DNA of 64,000 nt from Rhizophagus clarus (taxonomy: Eukaryota > Glomeromycota > Glomeromycetes > Glomerales > Glomeraceae), in assembly GCA_015698045.1 (NCBI GenBank), contig BLAL01000303.1, positions 124,001 to 188,000 on the forward strand, in the 5' to 3' direction. Under the pieces are notes generated by a model. That model was not told the DNA's origin and ran no database searches. It was given only the letters and a program-made list of their open reading frames with translations. Positions 1-10,678 of this stretch are shown here, in pieces. Made by a program: the position numbers and the translations under genes. How positions within the stretch are numbered: position 1 is the stretch's first letter; every line of letters starts with the position of its first letter.

Positions 1-114
1 TGCAGACTCCTCTTAGGAAAATCACTTAACCGACATTAAAATCTCATGATATTTAAATCTACCAGTATGAAAACTTTGCCTTTTAGATAGATGATCGTTG
101 TCACAGACACTGGT

Positions 115-500
115 CAAAATCGATGCTATCGGGTACATATCGGGTACATATCAGCTACCCGATATGTACCCAATATGTGTGAAATATGTGTATGCTATTT
201 AATAATACTACACATATCGGGTACCTGATATGTATCCGTCAGATGCAGAAAAACAGTGACATATAACATACATATCGGGTACATATCTCATACATATTGG
301 GTAGTTAAAAATCAGTTACATATCATAGATTTATTGGGTACCTGATATATTTTAAAAAAATATCAGACAGATATTATACACTTATCGGATAGTGCTAATA
401 AGTATCCTATATATACTCAATATGTATCCTATTTGTATTTGAAATATAAGCATAATTTCATAATTTTCACACATATCGGATAGCCGAAAAGTATAGCATT
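115..500. repeat. Left subterminal motif cluster of the CACTA-like element
   Basis: The motif ACATATCGGGTA and its complement TACCCGATATGT occur about ten times, with variants, in both orientations. They often form palindromes such as ATCGGGTACCTGAT. This matches the role of subterminal repeats as transposase or accessory-protein binding sites in CACTA elements. Binding is inference. Confidence 0.7.
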
Positions 501-729
501 TATGGGGCATTAATAGTAGTAGATTTATAATTTAAATACAATTGTAATTTAAAAGTAATTTAATTCATTTAATTGTAATTACTGAAAGTTTTATTTATAT
601 TTTTAATCGATAATAAAAAAAAATATTATACAAAAAATATTATAAAAAAAATTCACTACTCTTTACACAAATTTACAATTAATGTTCACTTGTTTGCTTG
701 TTTTTATTTCATTATATCTATTTAATTTG

Positions 730-960
730 AAAGAAAGTAAAATGTTAGTAATAAAAGTGTTAGTATGAATATTAGTAGAAGTGTTAGCAAAAGAAAAGGA
801 ACGTTAATAAAAAAATTTTTACATTAGAAAGTGTTAGTATTAATATTAGTATGAAAGTTAGTAGAAGTAGAAAAGGAACGTCAATAAAAAAAATATAAAG
901 TATAAGTATTAATGTTAGTGTTAATGTTAGTAGAAGTGTTAGTAAAAGTAAGGAATAAAA
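730..960. repeat. Degenerate GTTAGTA-rich tandem repeat
   Basis: Short units such as AGAAGTGTTAGTA and TTAATGTTAGTG recur many times in one direction. No convincing reading frame; open frames here are by-products of the periodic sequence. Confidence 0.6.
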
Positions 961-1189
961 AATGTTTAACAGTAGAACATTGTTAGTAGGAACGTTAGTA
1001 GGAGGAAACACATTAGAAAAAAATATTAGTAAAAGTGTTAACAGGATGGAAAAAGAAATTTCAACAAAAAATGTACCTTTGTATTTATTTTTTAGAAAAA
1101 CCAATAAAGTAAAAAACTCGATAGTAGAACATTGTTTAGGACGTTAGTGAGAAGAAATACATTGGAAAAATATATTAATAAAAGTGTTA

Positions 1190-1612
1190 AGAATAACATA
1201 ATAATGGGAAAAGAAATTTCAACAAAAAATATACCTTTATCTTTATTTTTTAGATAAAAACAATAAAGTAAAAATTTGAGAGAGAGAAAAAAAAGTTTTG
1301 AAAAAAAAAAACGATAAATAAATAATTAAATCGTGATCATGCAATCACATGATCAATAAAATTATCAATTTTTATTGGTTATTTGGGTAATATTATAAAT
1401 AACATAATAATGGGAAAAGAAATTTCAACAAAAAATATACCTTTATCTTTATTTTTTAGACAAAACAATAAAGTAAAAATTTGAGAGAGAGAGAAAAAGT
1501 TTTTGAAAAAAAAAAAAAAAAAATACGATAAATAAATAATTAAATCATGATCGTGCAATCACATGATCAACAAAATTATCAATTTTTATTGGTTATTTGG
1601 GTAATATTATAT
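1190..1612. repeat. Tandem duplication of a ~200-bp unit
   Basis: Two near-identical copies follow each other. Each starts at ATAACATAATAATGGGAAAA and runs through a poly-purine tract, the near-palindrome ATGCAATCACATGATCAA and TTTATTGGTTATTTGGGTAA. A third partial copy of the start lies near 1045-1115. The differences are mainly in homopolymer length. Confidence 0.75.
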
Positions 1613-3090
1613 TCAGCCACATCAGCCACAAAATCAGTCACCTATTGAATGCACAAATCAATATTAGCGAAGAAGCACAAACTTGATTATTCACTATTCG
1701 TGCTCAACTTGAGTTGATAAAATTATTAAAAAATCACTGATTTTATTAAATTTATCAGAATTTTTATACCTAATTAAAGATGATTAAATTAAGTTTTACT
1801 ACCGATTTCATTATAACATTACCAACTTTTTTGTTAATCTTGGATATTTTATTTGGAATTTAAATTGTTCGCTTTGAACTCGAGTTGAACTTAAGTTCAA
1901 CTCGAGTTTAACTCGTTCGCTCAAGATCTTTGTGTAATGTATTGTAGATCTGTAATTATTTTATTTGTAGTCTATAATTGGCAAAAGCTTATTATAAACC
2001 AAAATAAAAAACACTATTTATTTACATATCTGTATTATTAGATTTTATCTTTTTTAGATTTGATATATAATTAAAAAGAAGATCTTTATCTTGATATTTT
2101 GGAATCACGATCATAACAATTGACTTTAGGTCGAGTTTAACTTGTTCATTGTGATTGATTGTATTGTAGATCCGTATCTGTATTATAATTAATATAAAAA
2201 AGACAGATCATAATAATCATGACATATTTGAGAAATTAGAACAATTTACGTAAATGTTCTTGAAGGGTAATTAATATAATAATACAAGGTAATAAAAAAT
2301 TGTTTATAAAAAGAAGTTTCATCTTTTTTTTTTTTCTTACAATAAATTTGTTGTCGTTATTTTTATTATATATTCTTTTTCTTAAAATTTGTTGCCGTTA
2401 TTTTTTATTATTATATATTCTTTTTCTTAAAATGCCCGCAAATTGGACTGATGCAATAACTGAATATTTAATAAGATATAGGAGGTAAAAAATTAAATGA
2501 AAACTAATAAATAACTTTGATCATATTCTAGTTTTTTTTTCTTTTACGTTTCCTAATCTAAAAATTAAATAAATAATGTAAAGGAGAAGGAACAACTACT
2601 ATCATGACATACCTGGAAGGGACTGCTCCAAATTTTGGGAGAGCCTAGCTTGAAGAATTTGGAGACAGTTTCGCGTGAGGTTCACTGGCCAACAGGTAGA
2701 AAGAAAGTGGAGAAACTTGGTCAGGAATTTTAATATTAGTAAAATAATAATAAATCATAAAAAAAAAAATTAAAAAAAATAAAAAATTAATAGTATTAAC
2801 ATTTTTAGAATTTCTGTGAATGGAGGAATGGTGCGCAAAATGGAAGGTGATCCCGGGAAGGAGAAAGATATTATAGGCAGTTCCGCACAAGGTTTTGGGA
2901 CAGACCTAGTAATTATTAAGAATTTTTTTAATTTATATTTAAGTTATTTAAGTTCTAAATTTATATATATTTCTTAGGGAACCACCACAGTCGTAAGCGG
3001 CGTAGAAACACTACGCATCGGCGGCCTTAGAATCCGTAAATTATATTTTTTTATTTTTATTTTTTTTTATTTTGTATTTTTTATAGAAAT
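1613..3090. other. Interior of the CACTA-like element, no gene seen
   Basis: AT-rich DNA with short internal similarities, for example two related GC-richer blocks at about 2600-2720 and 2820-2910 that share CTGGAAGG/CGGGAAGG and TTTTGGGA with AGCCTAG/GACCTAG. A GC-richer stretch at 2980-3040 starts after a splice-acceptor-like TTCTTAG. No open frame with protein-like composition was found. Confidence 0.4.
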
Positions 3091-3267
3091 AATTTATTTA
3101 TCGCCCCCATGCGTTGCAAATTTTATGTTTATCATTGCCATTTTAAGAAATTTTTTATGTTTATCATTGTCATTTTAAGGGGGGTGCGGTGTATAAGCTG
3201 GTTGATCAACATAAACAATTTACAAAAAAGAAAGGATGCGTTACAACACAGGTGCGTTAAATAAATT
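3091..3267. mobile_element. MITE, family A copy 1 (nested)
   Basis: The left end ATTTATTTATCGC and the right end GCGTTAAATAAAT are inverted copies, extended by GCGTTGCAA on the left and TTACAACAC on the right. A second copy with the same ends is at 54691-54841. This copy has an internal duplication of TTTATGTTTATCATTG. It lies inside the CACTA-like element and is therefore probably younger. Confidence 0.65.
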
Positions 3268-3793
3268 CACTCTTTTTTATATTTTATTTTTATTTTTATT
3301 TTTTTATTTATATTTTTATATTTTTATTATTTTTATTATTATTATTTTTTATTTTTTATTATCTTTTATTATTATTTTTTTTTTATTAAATATATATATA
3401 TTTTATATAGTCATCTAATTATTATTTTAATATTTTTACTATTTTATAATTTGAAATTAAAAAATTCGACCTCAATTATAAGTAATTAAAGCTTATTATA
3501 ATAAATTGCTTTTATTCAATAAACATTCATTTTTTTTTTATTAAAGTATTAATTAAATAAACAATCTGTCGTCATATATTATATAATATATTGTAATGAT
3601 GAAATGTCTCCAATAAATTTTTAAAAAAGGTACATTTAGGCGTGACAGATCTAATACCGCTGATTCTTCAAAATGTTACTAAAATCTTTCCATAGATCAA
3701 ATTGAGAGAACTAATCTATCAATTTACAATATAAAATCTTGAAATAATCTTTCACATTTTCAAAATACATAATCAAAGTCATTTTTGCTAAAC

Positions 3794-3833
3794 TGCCGAA
3801 ACCTTTTGGCGTTTACATGCAATAGTTTCGGCA
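3794..3833. repeat. Short perfect hairpin
   Basis: TGCCGAAAC and GTTTCGGCA are exact 9-bp inverted arms around a 22-nt loop. It is GC-rich against the surrounding DNA. No function can be read from the sequence. Confidence 0.6.
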
Positions 3834-3904
3834 TTTTAATTTAATTTAACAATCATTGTTTATCATGATCAATCTATTTTTACGGTTTTCTAAACCATGA
3901 TTTT

Positions 3905-4470
3905 TTTTTTATTTTTTTTTTAGGTTGCTGGACTCCCAGACTTGGAATGTAAGTTGGAAGGGGTGGGGAAATTTTTTTTTAATATTAAAGAAACGTTACT
4001 AATGTTTCTTTATTTTTTTTTAGGTTGCCAGCCTTCTTGGACGAACCGGACTTGGGAAATGTAAGTTGGAAAGGGTGGTGATTTTTTTTTAATATTAAAG
4101 AAATGTTACTAACGTTTCTTTCTTTATTTTTTTTAGGTTGCCAGCCTTCTTGGATGAACCAGACTTGGGAATGTAAGTTAGAAAGGGTGGGGGATTTTTT
4201 TTTAATATTAAAGAAACGTTACTAATGTTTCTTTCTTTATTTTTTTTAGGTTGCCGGCCATTTTGGATGAACCGGACTTAGGAATGTAAGTTGGAAAGGG
4301 TGGTGATTTTTTTTTAATGTTAAAGAAACGTTACTAACATTTCTTTCTTTATTTTTGTCAGATTTCTGGACTCCAGACTTGAAATGTAAGGAGGGAGGGA
4401 GGGATATTTTTTGAATATTAAAGAAACAGTTGTAACGTTTCTTTTATTTATTTTAGGTTGCAGTTTCCCT
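3905..4470 (+). repeat. Array 1 of splice-bracketed micro-exon-like modules
   Basis: Five to six units of about 110 bp. Each has a poly-T tract ending in TTTAG, a 25-37 nt core (typically GGTTGCCAGCC, then GGATGAACC, then GACTTGGGAAT), and then GTAAGTTGGAAAGGGTGG. The core is thus framed exactly like a small exon by a 3' splice site and a 5' splice site. The spacers contain AAAGAAACGTTACTAA followed by a complementary stretch, so they can fold. The array lies near the right end of the CACTA-like element and points outward. Confidence 0.75.
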
Positions 4471-4479
4471 TGTTCCTCT

Positions 4480-5024
4480 TGATCCTAACGTGATCATGAT
4501 TAAGAAAAGTTTGAGCAAACTTTTCTTAAAATTGTATTATAAATGACTGTAACTTTTTTATTAATTTATTGTAATAAAATACGTAATAAAATAAAAATAT
4601 TAACAATAATAATTATACTTTTAAATACTTTACAAAAAATTTATAAACTTGATAATGCATTTAACAAATAAGACAATAAAAATTTTTTAACTACATTAAA
4701 CAAATTAAAAATTTCTAAATTGAAAAATCTATAAAGAAAGTAAACTCTAAAAAATTTCTTAATATGTTATATAATATGAAATCTAACGTATTAAAATTTG
4801 TATCATATATCAGGTACCCGATATGTGTAAGATAGAACTGTGCCTGATATATATTAAATAACATATCGGTGACCAATAGTTTAGATATCGGGTCTTGGTA
4901 ATTAGGCATATTTTGAAGTGTAATAAATCGGGTACCCGATATGTAAAAATACCCGATATTTATCCGATTAGCCGCCGATATATAAGTTCCGATATGTACC
5001 TGATAGAATTGATTTTGACCAATG
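4480..5024. repeat. Right terminal region of the CACTA-like element
   Basis: Contains the hairpin AAGAAAAGTTTGAGCAAACTTTTCTT near 4503-4527, an AT-rich stretch, and then the ATATCGGGTACC-type motif cluster at 4808-5010 up to the terminal CCAATG. Nearly the whole region recurs inverted at 37016-37520, and its last 350 bp recur directly at 44650-45006. Confidence 0.7.
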
Positions 5025-5074
5025 AGAATCTTGCAAATGCCGTAATCTCCTTAACCATATACTCTTGATCTCAA

Positions 5075-6240
5075 TTGTCCTTAATTCCAAAAGTCCGGTC
5101 ATGCTTTTTGTCTGGCAACACTACAAAAAAGAAAAAAAAATAATTAATTAATTAATTAAAAAAAATAACGAAAAAATTTACCCCAACCCTCCCTTATCTT
5201 AATTCCAATAGTCCGGTCATGCTTTTCATCTGGCAATACTACAAAAAAGAAAAAAAAATTACTAATTAATTAATTAAATAAAAAACCCAATGAAAAACAT
5301 CACCCAACCCTCCCTTACCTTACTTAATTCCAATAGTCCAGTCATGCTTTTCGTCTGGCAATACTACAAAAAAGAAAAAAAAAATTACTAATTAATTAAT
5401 TAATTAAAAAAACTAACGAAAAACATCATCCCAACTCTCCATTACCTTAATTCCAATAGTCCAGTCATACTTTTCATCTGGTGAAACTACGAAAAAGAAA
5501 AAAAAAATAATTAATTAATTAAATAAAAAAAAACAACAAAAAACATCATCCCAACCCTCTCTTACCTTAATTCCAATAGTCTGGTCATGCTTTTCATCTG
5601 GCAACACTACAAAAAAGAAAAAAAAAATAATAATAATTAATTAATTAAAAAAAAAAAAAATAACAAAAAGTATCTTCCCAACCCTTCCTTACCTTAATTC
5701 CAATAGTCTGGTCGTGCTTTTCGTCTAGCAACACTACAAAAAAGAAAAAATAATAATAATTAATTAATTAAATAAAAAAAACAACGAAAAGTATCTCCCC
5801 AACACTTCCTTACTTTAATTGTCCTTAATTCCAAAAGTCTTTTCGTCTGGCAACACTATAAAAAAGAAAAAAGAAAAAAAAATAGTTAATTAATAAAAAA
5901 AAATCTGAAAAACACCACCCCAACCTTCCCTTACTTTAATTCCAATAGTCCGATCGTGCTTTTCGTCTGGCAACACTACAAAAAAAAAAAAAATAATAAT
6001 AATTAATTAATTAAATAAAAAAAAAAACTGAAAAATACCACCCCAACCCTCCCTTACCTTAATTCCAATAGTCTGGTGGTGCTTTTCATCTGGCAATACT
6101 ACAAAAAAGAAAAAAAAAATAACTAATTAATTAAATAAAAAAAACTAATGAAAACATCTTCTAAACCCTCCCTTATCTTAATTCCAATAGTCCAGTCATG
6201 CTTTTCGTCTGGCAACATCACAAAAAAAAATGTTTTTTTC
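5075..6240 (-). repeat. Array 2 of splice-bracketed modules, opposite strand
   Basis: About ten units of 115-130 bp. Read on the minus strand each has T-rich DNA, TTTTTTGTAG, a core of about 41 nt (TATTGCCAGATGAAAAGC, then ATGACCGGACTATTGGAATT), AAGGTAAGG and GGAGGGTTGGG. Core and flanks align with array 1 at TTGCCAG, ATGAMCCGGACT, GGAAT, GTAAG and GGGTTGGG, so both arrays derive from one module. This array lies just outside the CACTA-like element and faces it. The spacers contain TTAATTAATTAA runs. Confidence 0.75.
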
Positions 6241-6489
6241 AAGATCAAATATTCGGATTATCTGATTAGATCAGCAAGTCACATGTGGAGCCTTTATACT
6301 GAATAATTCGTTATAGTGTTGAATTTATCACTGATGAAAAAACTGCCAGAGCCCAGAGGCGCTATATATTTTTTTTTACGCGTTTACCACTTGTTTATCC
6401 AAATAATCAGATCATAATACCAGTTATACCAGTTTAAAAACTGCATATATCCCTTTTTTATATCAACTCATAAGATAAGCTTATCGTAA

Positions 6490-7766
6490 ATGGTAAGCGA
6501 TATTACCTTTTATGTTATAGATAATTAATGCTAGTAGTTATATTCAGACTTAAGCTACTGTAGCGGAAGGAAAATGTTTTTTTAAAAAATAAAAAATCAT
6601 TTTTTTTTAACATTTTTTTTTAAAATAAATAATCATTTTTTTTTTAAAAAAATAAAATAATCTTTTTTTTTAATATTTTTATTTAAAATAAAAAAATCAT
6701 TTTTTTTAATTCTTTAGTTAACGGCGTTACCTTTAGCTTTGGGATTAAGTGCTGTAACAGGTAAGTTTTTTTTTGCTTTTATTCTTTTTTCTTTTTCTCT
6801 TATTAACTTGTTTTTTTTTTAGGCGCGGCTATTTTTAATTCCATTTTAGTGAAAATTCAAGGTGAGTTTTAATTCTTTTTTTTGTTTTCTTTTCATTCTT
6901 TCCCTTTCTTTTACTAAACTTTCTGTCTTTTTTAGATGTGTATCATTTGAGTAAAAATTCAAGTAAGTCTTTTACGTCTCTTCCTCTTGTTATTTTATTT
7001 TTCTTTTAAAATGATATTAATCATTTTCTTTTTCTTTTTTCTATGGGTGGGTATTCTGGCTTTTCTTTCATTTTTTTATTTCTCTTATTTTCATGGTTTC
7101 TTTGTTTCTTTTTTTCATTGTTCCTTTTGTTTCTTTCCATGGTTCTTTCATTGATCTTTTGTGGTTCTCTTTGTTATTCCTTTCATTAATCTTTTATTCC
7201 TTTTGTCATTGTTTCTTTCATTACTTTTTTGGTTTTATTCATTGATTTTTGGTTTCTTTCGTTGCTTTTTTTCATTTCTTTAATTTATCTTTGGTTTCTT
7301 TCGTTGCTTTTTCCATTTGTTTCATTGATCTTTGATTTCTTTCATTGCTTTTTTTATTTCTCTCATTACTCTTTGGCTTCTTTTGTTACTTTTTTTCATT
7401 TCCTTTATTGATTTTCATTCCTCCTTTGCTTCTTTTCATTCTCTTTTATTCCCCCTGTTTTTTTTTCATTCGCTATTTGTTTCTTTCATTCCTTTTAATT
7501 CCATTTTTGTTTTTTTTATTTTTTTTTCATTCTCTTTATTCCTTTTTATTTCCCTTTTGTTTTCTCATTTATTTTTATTCTTTTTTTGTTTCATTCATTC
7601 CTTTTCACTATCCTTTATCTTTTTTGTTCCTTCTTCATTTCTCTTTGATTATCTTTGTTTCCCTTCATCCCTTTTTATTTATCTCTTCTTTCCTTTATTC
7701 TTCTGTCATTCTTTCTTACTGTATTTTCCATTCTTATATATTGCAGTGCATTTGCAATTAGTATAG
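6490..7766 (+). CDS. Possible small spliced single-pass membrane protein
   Basis: Five pieces join in one frame: a start codon at 6490-6492 directly followed by GTAAGC, then exons 6718-6760, 6823-6861, 6936-6962 and 7747-7766, ending in TAG. Every junction has a good donor (GTAAG or GTGAG) and a T-rich acceptor. The product would be 43 residues. It starts MLTALPLALGLSAVTG and has a hydrophobic segment at about residues 2-25, followed by a short polar tail with KIQDVYHLSKNS. I do not recognise the family. The last intron (6963-7746) is almost pure pyrimidine. The start codon at the very end of an exon is unusual, and an upstream exon could exist. The open frame kept across four short exons is the main support; transcript data would decide. 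Confidence 0.4.
7030..7745 (+). repeat. Pyrimidine-rich low-complexity tract
   Basis: About 700 bp of T and C with degenerate 25-30 bp units such as TTTCTTTCATTGATCTTT. It falls in the last intron of the proposed small gene and ends in an acceptor-like TATATTGCAG. Overlapping hydrophobic open frames of more than 130 codons arise only from the composition. Confidence 0.6.
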
Positions 7767-8037
7767 AACTATAGCATTAATATTACAGTTAAAATTGTGC
7801 AATTGTGATTCAATTTTTTTATAAAATCATATATACATTGTGGTGTAATTTTTTTTCTTTTGATTAAAATATAGTTTCTTTCATACAATTTTCTTTTATA
7901 GTGATATTAATTATTATTTAACAAATTATTAAATGTGAAATTGTTTTTGTAATTATAGATTTTATAGATTGTAATGTTAAAGTTTTTTCTTTTTTGTTTG
8001 ACTAAATATCATTACTATTATATTACCAGTTACGGTA

Positions 8038-8130
8038 TATTAAATCTAGCTAAAATTATGTTAAATCTAGCCAAAATTATATTAAATCTAGCCAAAATTA
8101 TGTTAATTCTAGCTAAAATTAAAATCGTCC
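8038..8130. repeat. Short tandem repeat TTAAATCTAGCCAAAATTATA
   Basis: Four units of about 22 bp, with T/C variation in CTAGC(C/T). It resembles the AATTCTGGCC-type units at 27290-27400, 59150-59260 and 62745-62775. Confidence 0.6.
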
Positions 8131-8454
8131 TAAATTGCATTTTTTAAAATTGTACGCACTTTTTTTGGATTATTATATTGTATATCTTTAACTTTTATAA
8201 TACATTGTATAACAAAATTTAATATATTTGGATGATGAAACATATCTGCCGATATAAAGTTTATAAAACTATAAATTTTTAAAATATTTTAATTATAATA
8301 TTATGTAAATTTACAAAACTATTAAAATTTTTAATTATAATATTATGTAAATTTTATAATATTGAAAACTTATACATATAATATTTTAATTATAATATTA
8401 TATAAATTTTATAAAACTATAAACTTATATTTTATTTAAGGACTACATTTCTCA
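8131..8454. other. AT-rich, no gene seen
   Basis: Simple AT-rich DNA with repeated TTTTAATTATAATATTATGTAAA. No open frame or RNA gene is supported. Confidence 0.4.
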
Positions 8455-8775
8455 CTTGCAGATCGCTTGAACATTTTTCTAACAGAAGGTCGCTAATGAA
8501 AAGCTTGGGCTTTTGGTTTCTTGGGCTTTTTTTAAGTAATGTTTTCTTTTTTATAGAATCTAGCCACGACTTTTGATACTCATTTGGTTTGAAAATATTA
8601 AGTTTTGGCAGAACTACTGGCTTGATATGGACTTCACTAAGGAAATACTTTATGATTGCAAACTTCAGGTTTCCTTCATATTTGTAAAGACTTTTGTAAG
8701 GTTTGCGTTTGAATTAACCTGGTCTTAAATACCCTAGAAGACGGTTTCTCGTCAGTACTGTTTGTTTTGGAAGCA
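8455..8775 (-). repeat. Dispersed repeat B, copy 1
   Basis: About 320 bp closely related to 30468-30800, starting at CTACATTTCTCACTTGCA and including AAAGCTTGGGCTTTTGG. On the minus strand about 80 codons stay open up to a TAA near 8440, beginning FLSEVHIKPVV. The other copy is interrupted. It is probably the 3' part of a larger mobile element that I cannot classify. Confidence 0.55.
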
Positions 8776-8776
8776 T

Positions 8777-9200
8777 TGAGAAAATAAATGAATTTTGAAA
8801 TATTACAAAATATTTATGTAAAATTACGAATTGTCAAAATATTTTAAAAAGTTGCAAAATATTACGCAATAAAATTACACAATATTATGAACCGTAAAAT
8901 TACGAAACTTTGCATATCGTAATATTTTAAAATATTTTAAAAAGTTACAAAATATTACGCTTACGCAAACTTGCGGCAGGTCTGGAAATTTACGAAATAT
9001 TATGTAAAATTACGAAATATTGTGAATGTGTAAAATTACAAAATATTACGAACTGTAAAATTATAAAACTTTGCATATCTTAATATTTCAAAATATTTTA
9101 AAAAGTTATGAAATATTACTCTTCTGTAAACTTGCAGTGGGTTTGAAAAATTACAAAATATTACGATGCGTAATCTTGCGCAACTTTTTGCACTATAAAA
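8777..9200. repeat. Satellite-like tandem repeat rich in AAATATTACG
   Basis: About two and a half copies of a unit of 170-180 bp. Landmarks are AAACTTTGCATATC, ATATTTTAAAAAGTTA and AAACTTGCGGCAGG or its variant AAACTTGCAGTGGG. It separates dispersed repeat B from the Tc1/mariner relic, as an insertion or expansion between them. Confidence 0.65.
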
Positions 9201-9209
9201 TTTCCTGAT

Positions 9210-9603
9210 GGTGTTTTTTGGTGTTCATTGTTTAAAAGTTTAGGATGACCACTTTTTGGCTGAGTTTTAAGACTTTTTCCTTCGCAAAATATCTGAATAG
9301 TTCAGAGAACTGTTGTTTTAGAAAAGCCAAGTGTTAAAATAATATGTTTTATTGTGGCACCACCTTTAAAAAGACCAATAATTTAGTTGTATTCAGCCTC
9401 CATTAAATCAAACATTTTGCAAAGTAGTACAAAGTCCTATTTTGTTGATTACATTTGATGTTTATTTACAAATAAAGTAATAATTACATTATTATTTACA
9501 TAGACTGTAAACTATCACATGTTAAAATTTTAGCCCAAGTTATTATGTACGTTTTTGAAAATTATGCCAAAAAATGAGAACTGCTACTTTTGTCCAAGTA
9601 GTG
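9210..9603 (-). pseudogene. Tc1/mariner transposon 5' end, decayed
   Basis: Read on the minus strand, the element begins with the inverted-repeat-type end CACTACTTGGACAAAAGTAG at 9603-9584. A transposase N-terminus follows at about 9413. It contains the helix-turn-helix pattern IIGLFKGGATIKHI, then LGFSKTTV, then KTQPKSGHPKL, as in Tc1/mariner and IS630 transposases. At least two in-frame stops interrupt it, and the catalytic DDE half is absent. The opposite end was not found. This is a dead fragment. Confidence 0.75.
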
Positions 9604-10023
9604 TAATTTAATATATAATATTAAATTATTTTGAAAAATCAAAAATATAGAGAAAGGAAAAGAAAATATTAAACAGATGATTGACTTGATCTGGTTTTAT
9701 TTACTCTAAAAGAATTAAATTATTAAATAATTAAAAGAAAATAAAATTTTTACTATTAAAATTTGAATAAAGTAAATAAAATTCTATTAAATAGTAATTT
9801 TATTTTAAAAGTTCTGCTAATATAAAATTTTTTTCTTAAAATATAACAAACAAATTGGTTTAATTAATAATTTTATAGTTGAATTATTTCATTAACATTT
9901 CTTTTTTTTTTTTATTATTGAAAATTTGTTATAATTAGGTGAACAAATTTTGTAAGATGATCAGTGCCACATTATTAATAATTAGATTCAAAAAAAAAAA
10001 ATTTCTTACTTTTAAAGCCGAAT

Positions 10024-10617
10024 ATGTCTGCACGAAAAGATAACATAAGAATAACAATATTTCCTAACAAATCTTTTCAAAAATATACAGATGTAATTAT
10101 TAAACAGATTGAATCTTGTGAGAAAAAAACCTTTCCAAAAAATGAAGCCATGGCTGTTAAAGAAGAAGTTTCTAAAAGAACCAATACATTATTGATTGCC
10201 TATTACGAACAAGATATTCAAAAAGAACAATGTACTCAAAAATTAAAATCAACCAGTAAACCAAATGACCATCAAAGAAAAAGAGCAAATAAACCAAATA
10301 TGACCATAACAAAAGAAATCATTGTAGTTGGATATATAATATATTCAAATATTTCATCTACACAAATGCCAGTAACAAGAATTTTAAAATTATGTGTACA
10401 TCATTCTTTTAGAAGAATTGGATTAGGAGAAAAATTGTTGAGAAATGTATTAGAAAGAATGGATGTTCCTAAAAGAAGTAAAGCTGATTTACATGTTGAT
10501 GTTGAAAGGACAGTTGCAATTAATTTATATAAAAAAGTCGGGTTTAATATTATTAAACGAATTGTAGATTATTATGAAGTTGGAAGAGATGCTTGGTTAA
10601 TGGAATTTATTAATTAA
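10024..10617 (+). CDS. GNAT-family N-acetyltransferase
   Basis: A single exon of 197 residues, probably transferring an acetyl group from acetyl-CoA to an amine; the substrate cannot be read from the sequence. The N-terminal third (1-60) fits the start of a GNAT fold. A lysine-rich, low-conservation insert covers about 62-97. The core follows: KEIIVVGYIIY (about 98-107), the acetyl-CoA pyrophosphate loop RRIGLG (130-135), and the late GNAT motif with AINLYKKVGF (about 165-174). The C-terminus ends YYEVGRDAWLMEF, typical of the last strand in NAA50-like enzymes, although assignment to that subfamily is only a suggestion. The start ATG is the first in frame after an AT-rich leader. The gene converges on the minus-strand SCP2 gene, with only about 60 bp between the two stop codons. 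Confidence 0.85.
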   Translation: MSARKDNIRITIFPNKSFQKYTDVIIKQIESCEKKTFPKNEAMAVKEEVSKRTNTLLIAYYEQDIQKEQCTQKLKSTSKPNDHQRKRANKPNMTITKEIIVVGYIIYSNISSTQMPVTRILKLCVHHSFRRIGLGEKLLRNVLERMDVPKRSKADLHVDVERTVAINLYKKVGFNIIKRIVDYYEVGRDAWLMEFIN

Positions 10618-10678
10618 ATCAACTGATAAACAAATCTAATCAGGTTTACTTATTTATTTTTAAACAGTGGTTCTATCG

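Larger units (their letters stand above)
108..5024. mobile_element. CACTA-like non-autonomous DNA transposon
   Basis: The left end reads CACTGGTCAAAATC and the right end, on the other strand, CATTGGTCAAAATC. Similarity continues inward through CTATCRGGTACATATC. The element is flanked by the same triplet AGA at 105-107 and 5025-5027. A CACT start, a 3-bp target duplication and many short motifs near both ends are the classical signs of the CACTA part of the CMC superfamily. I see no transposase inside. The interior holds GTTAGTA-type degenerate repeats, a tandem duplication, a nested MITE and a splice-bracketed module array. A related copy in the opposite orientation begins at 37016. Family assignment is inference; the ends and the duplication are seen directly. 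Confidence 0.75.

Noticed and set aside
3905-6240. CRISPR-like array
   Set aside because: Repeats and spacers are both repeated, units are over 110 bp, and the DNA is eukaryotic; the splice-bracketed module explains it better.
7229-7766. Overlapping Phe/Leu/Ser-rich open frames of up to 144 codons
   Set aside because: They arise in three frames at once from a T/C-only tract and have no protein-like pattern; the tract is best read as an intron or low-complexity DNA.
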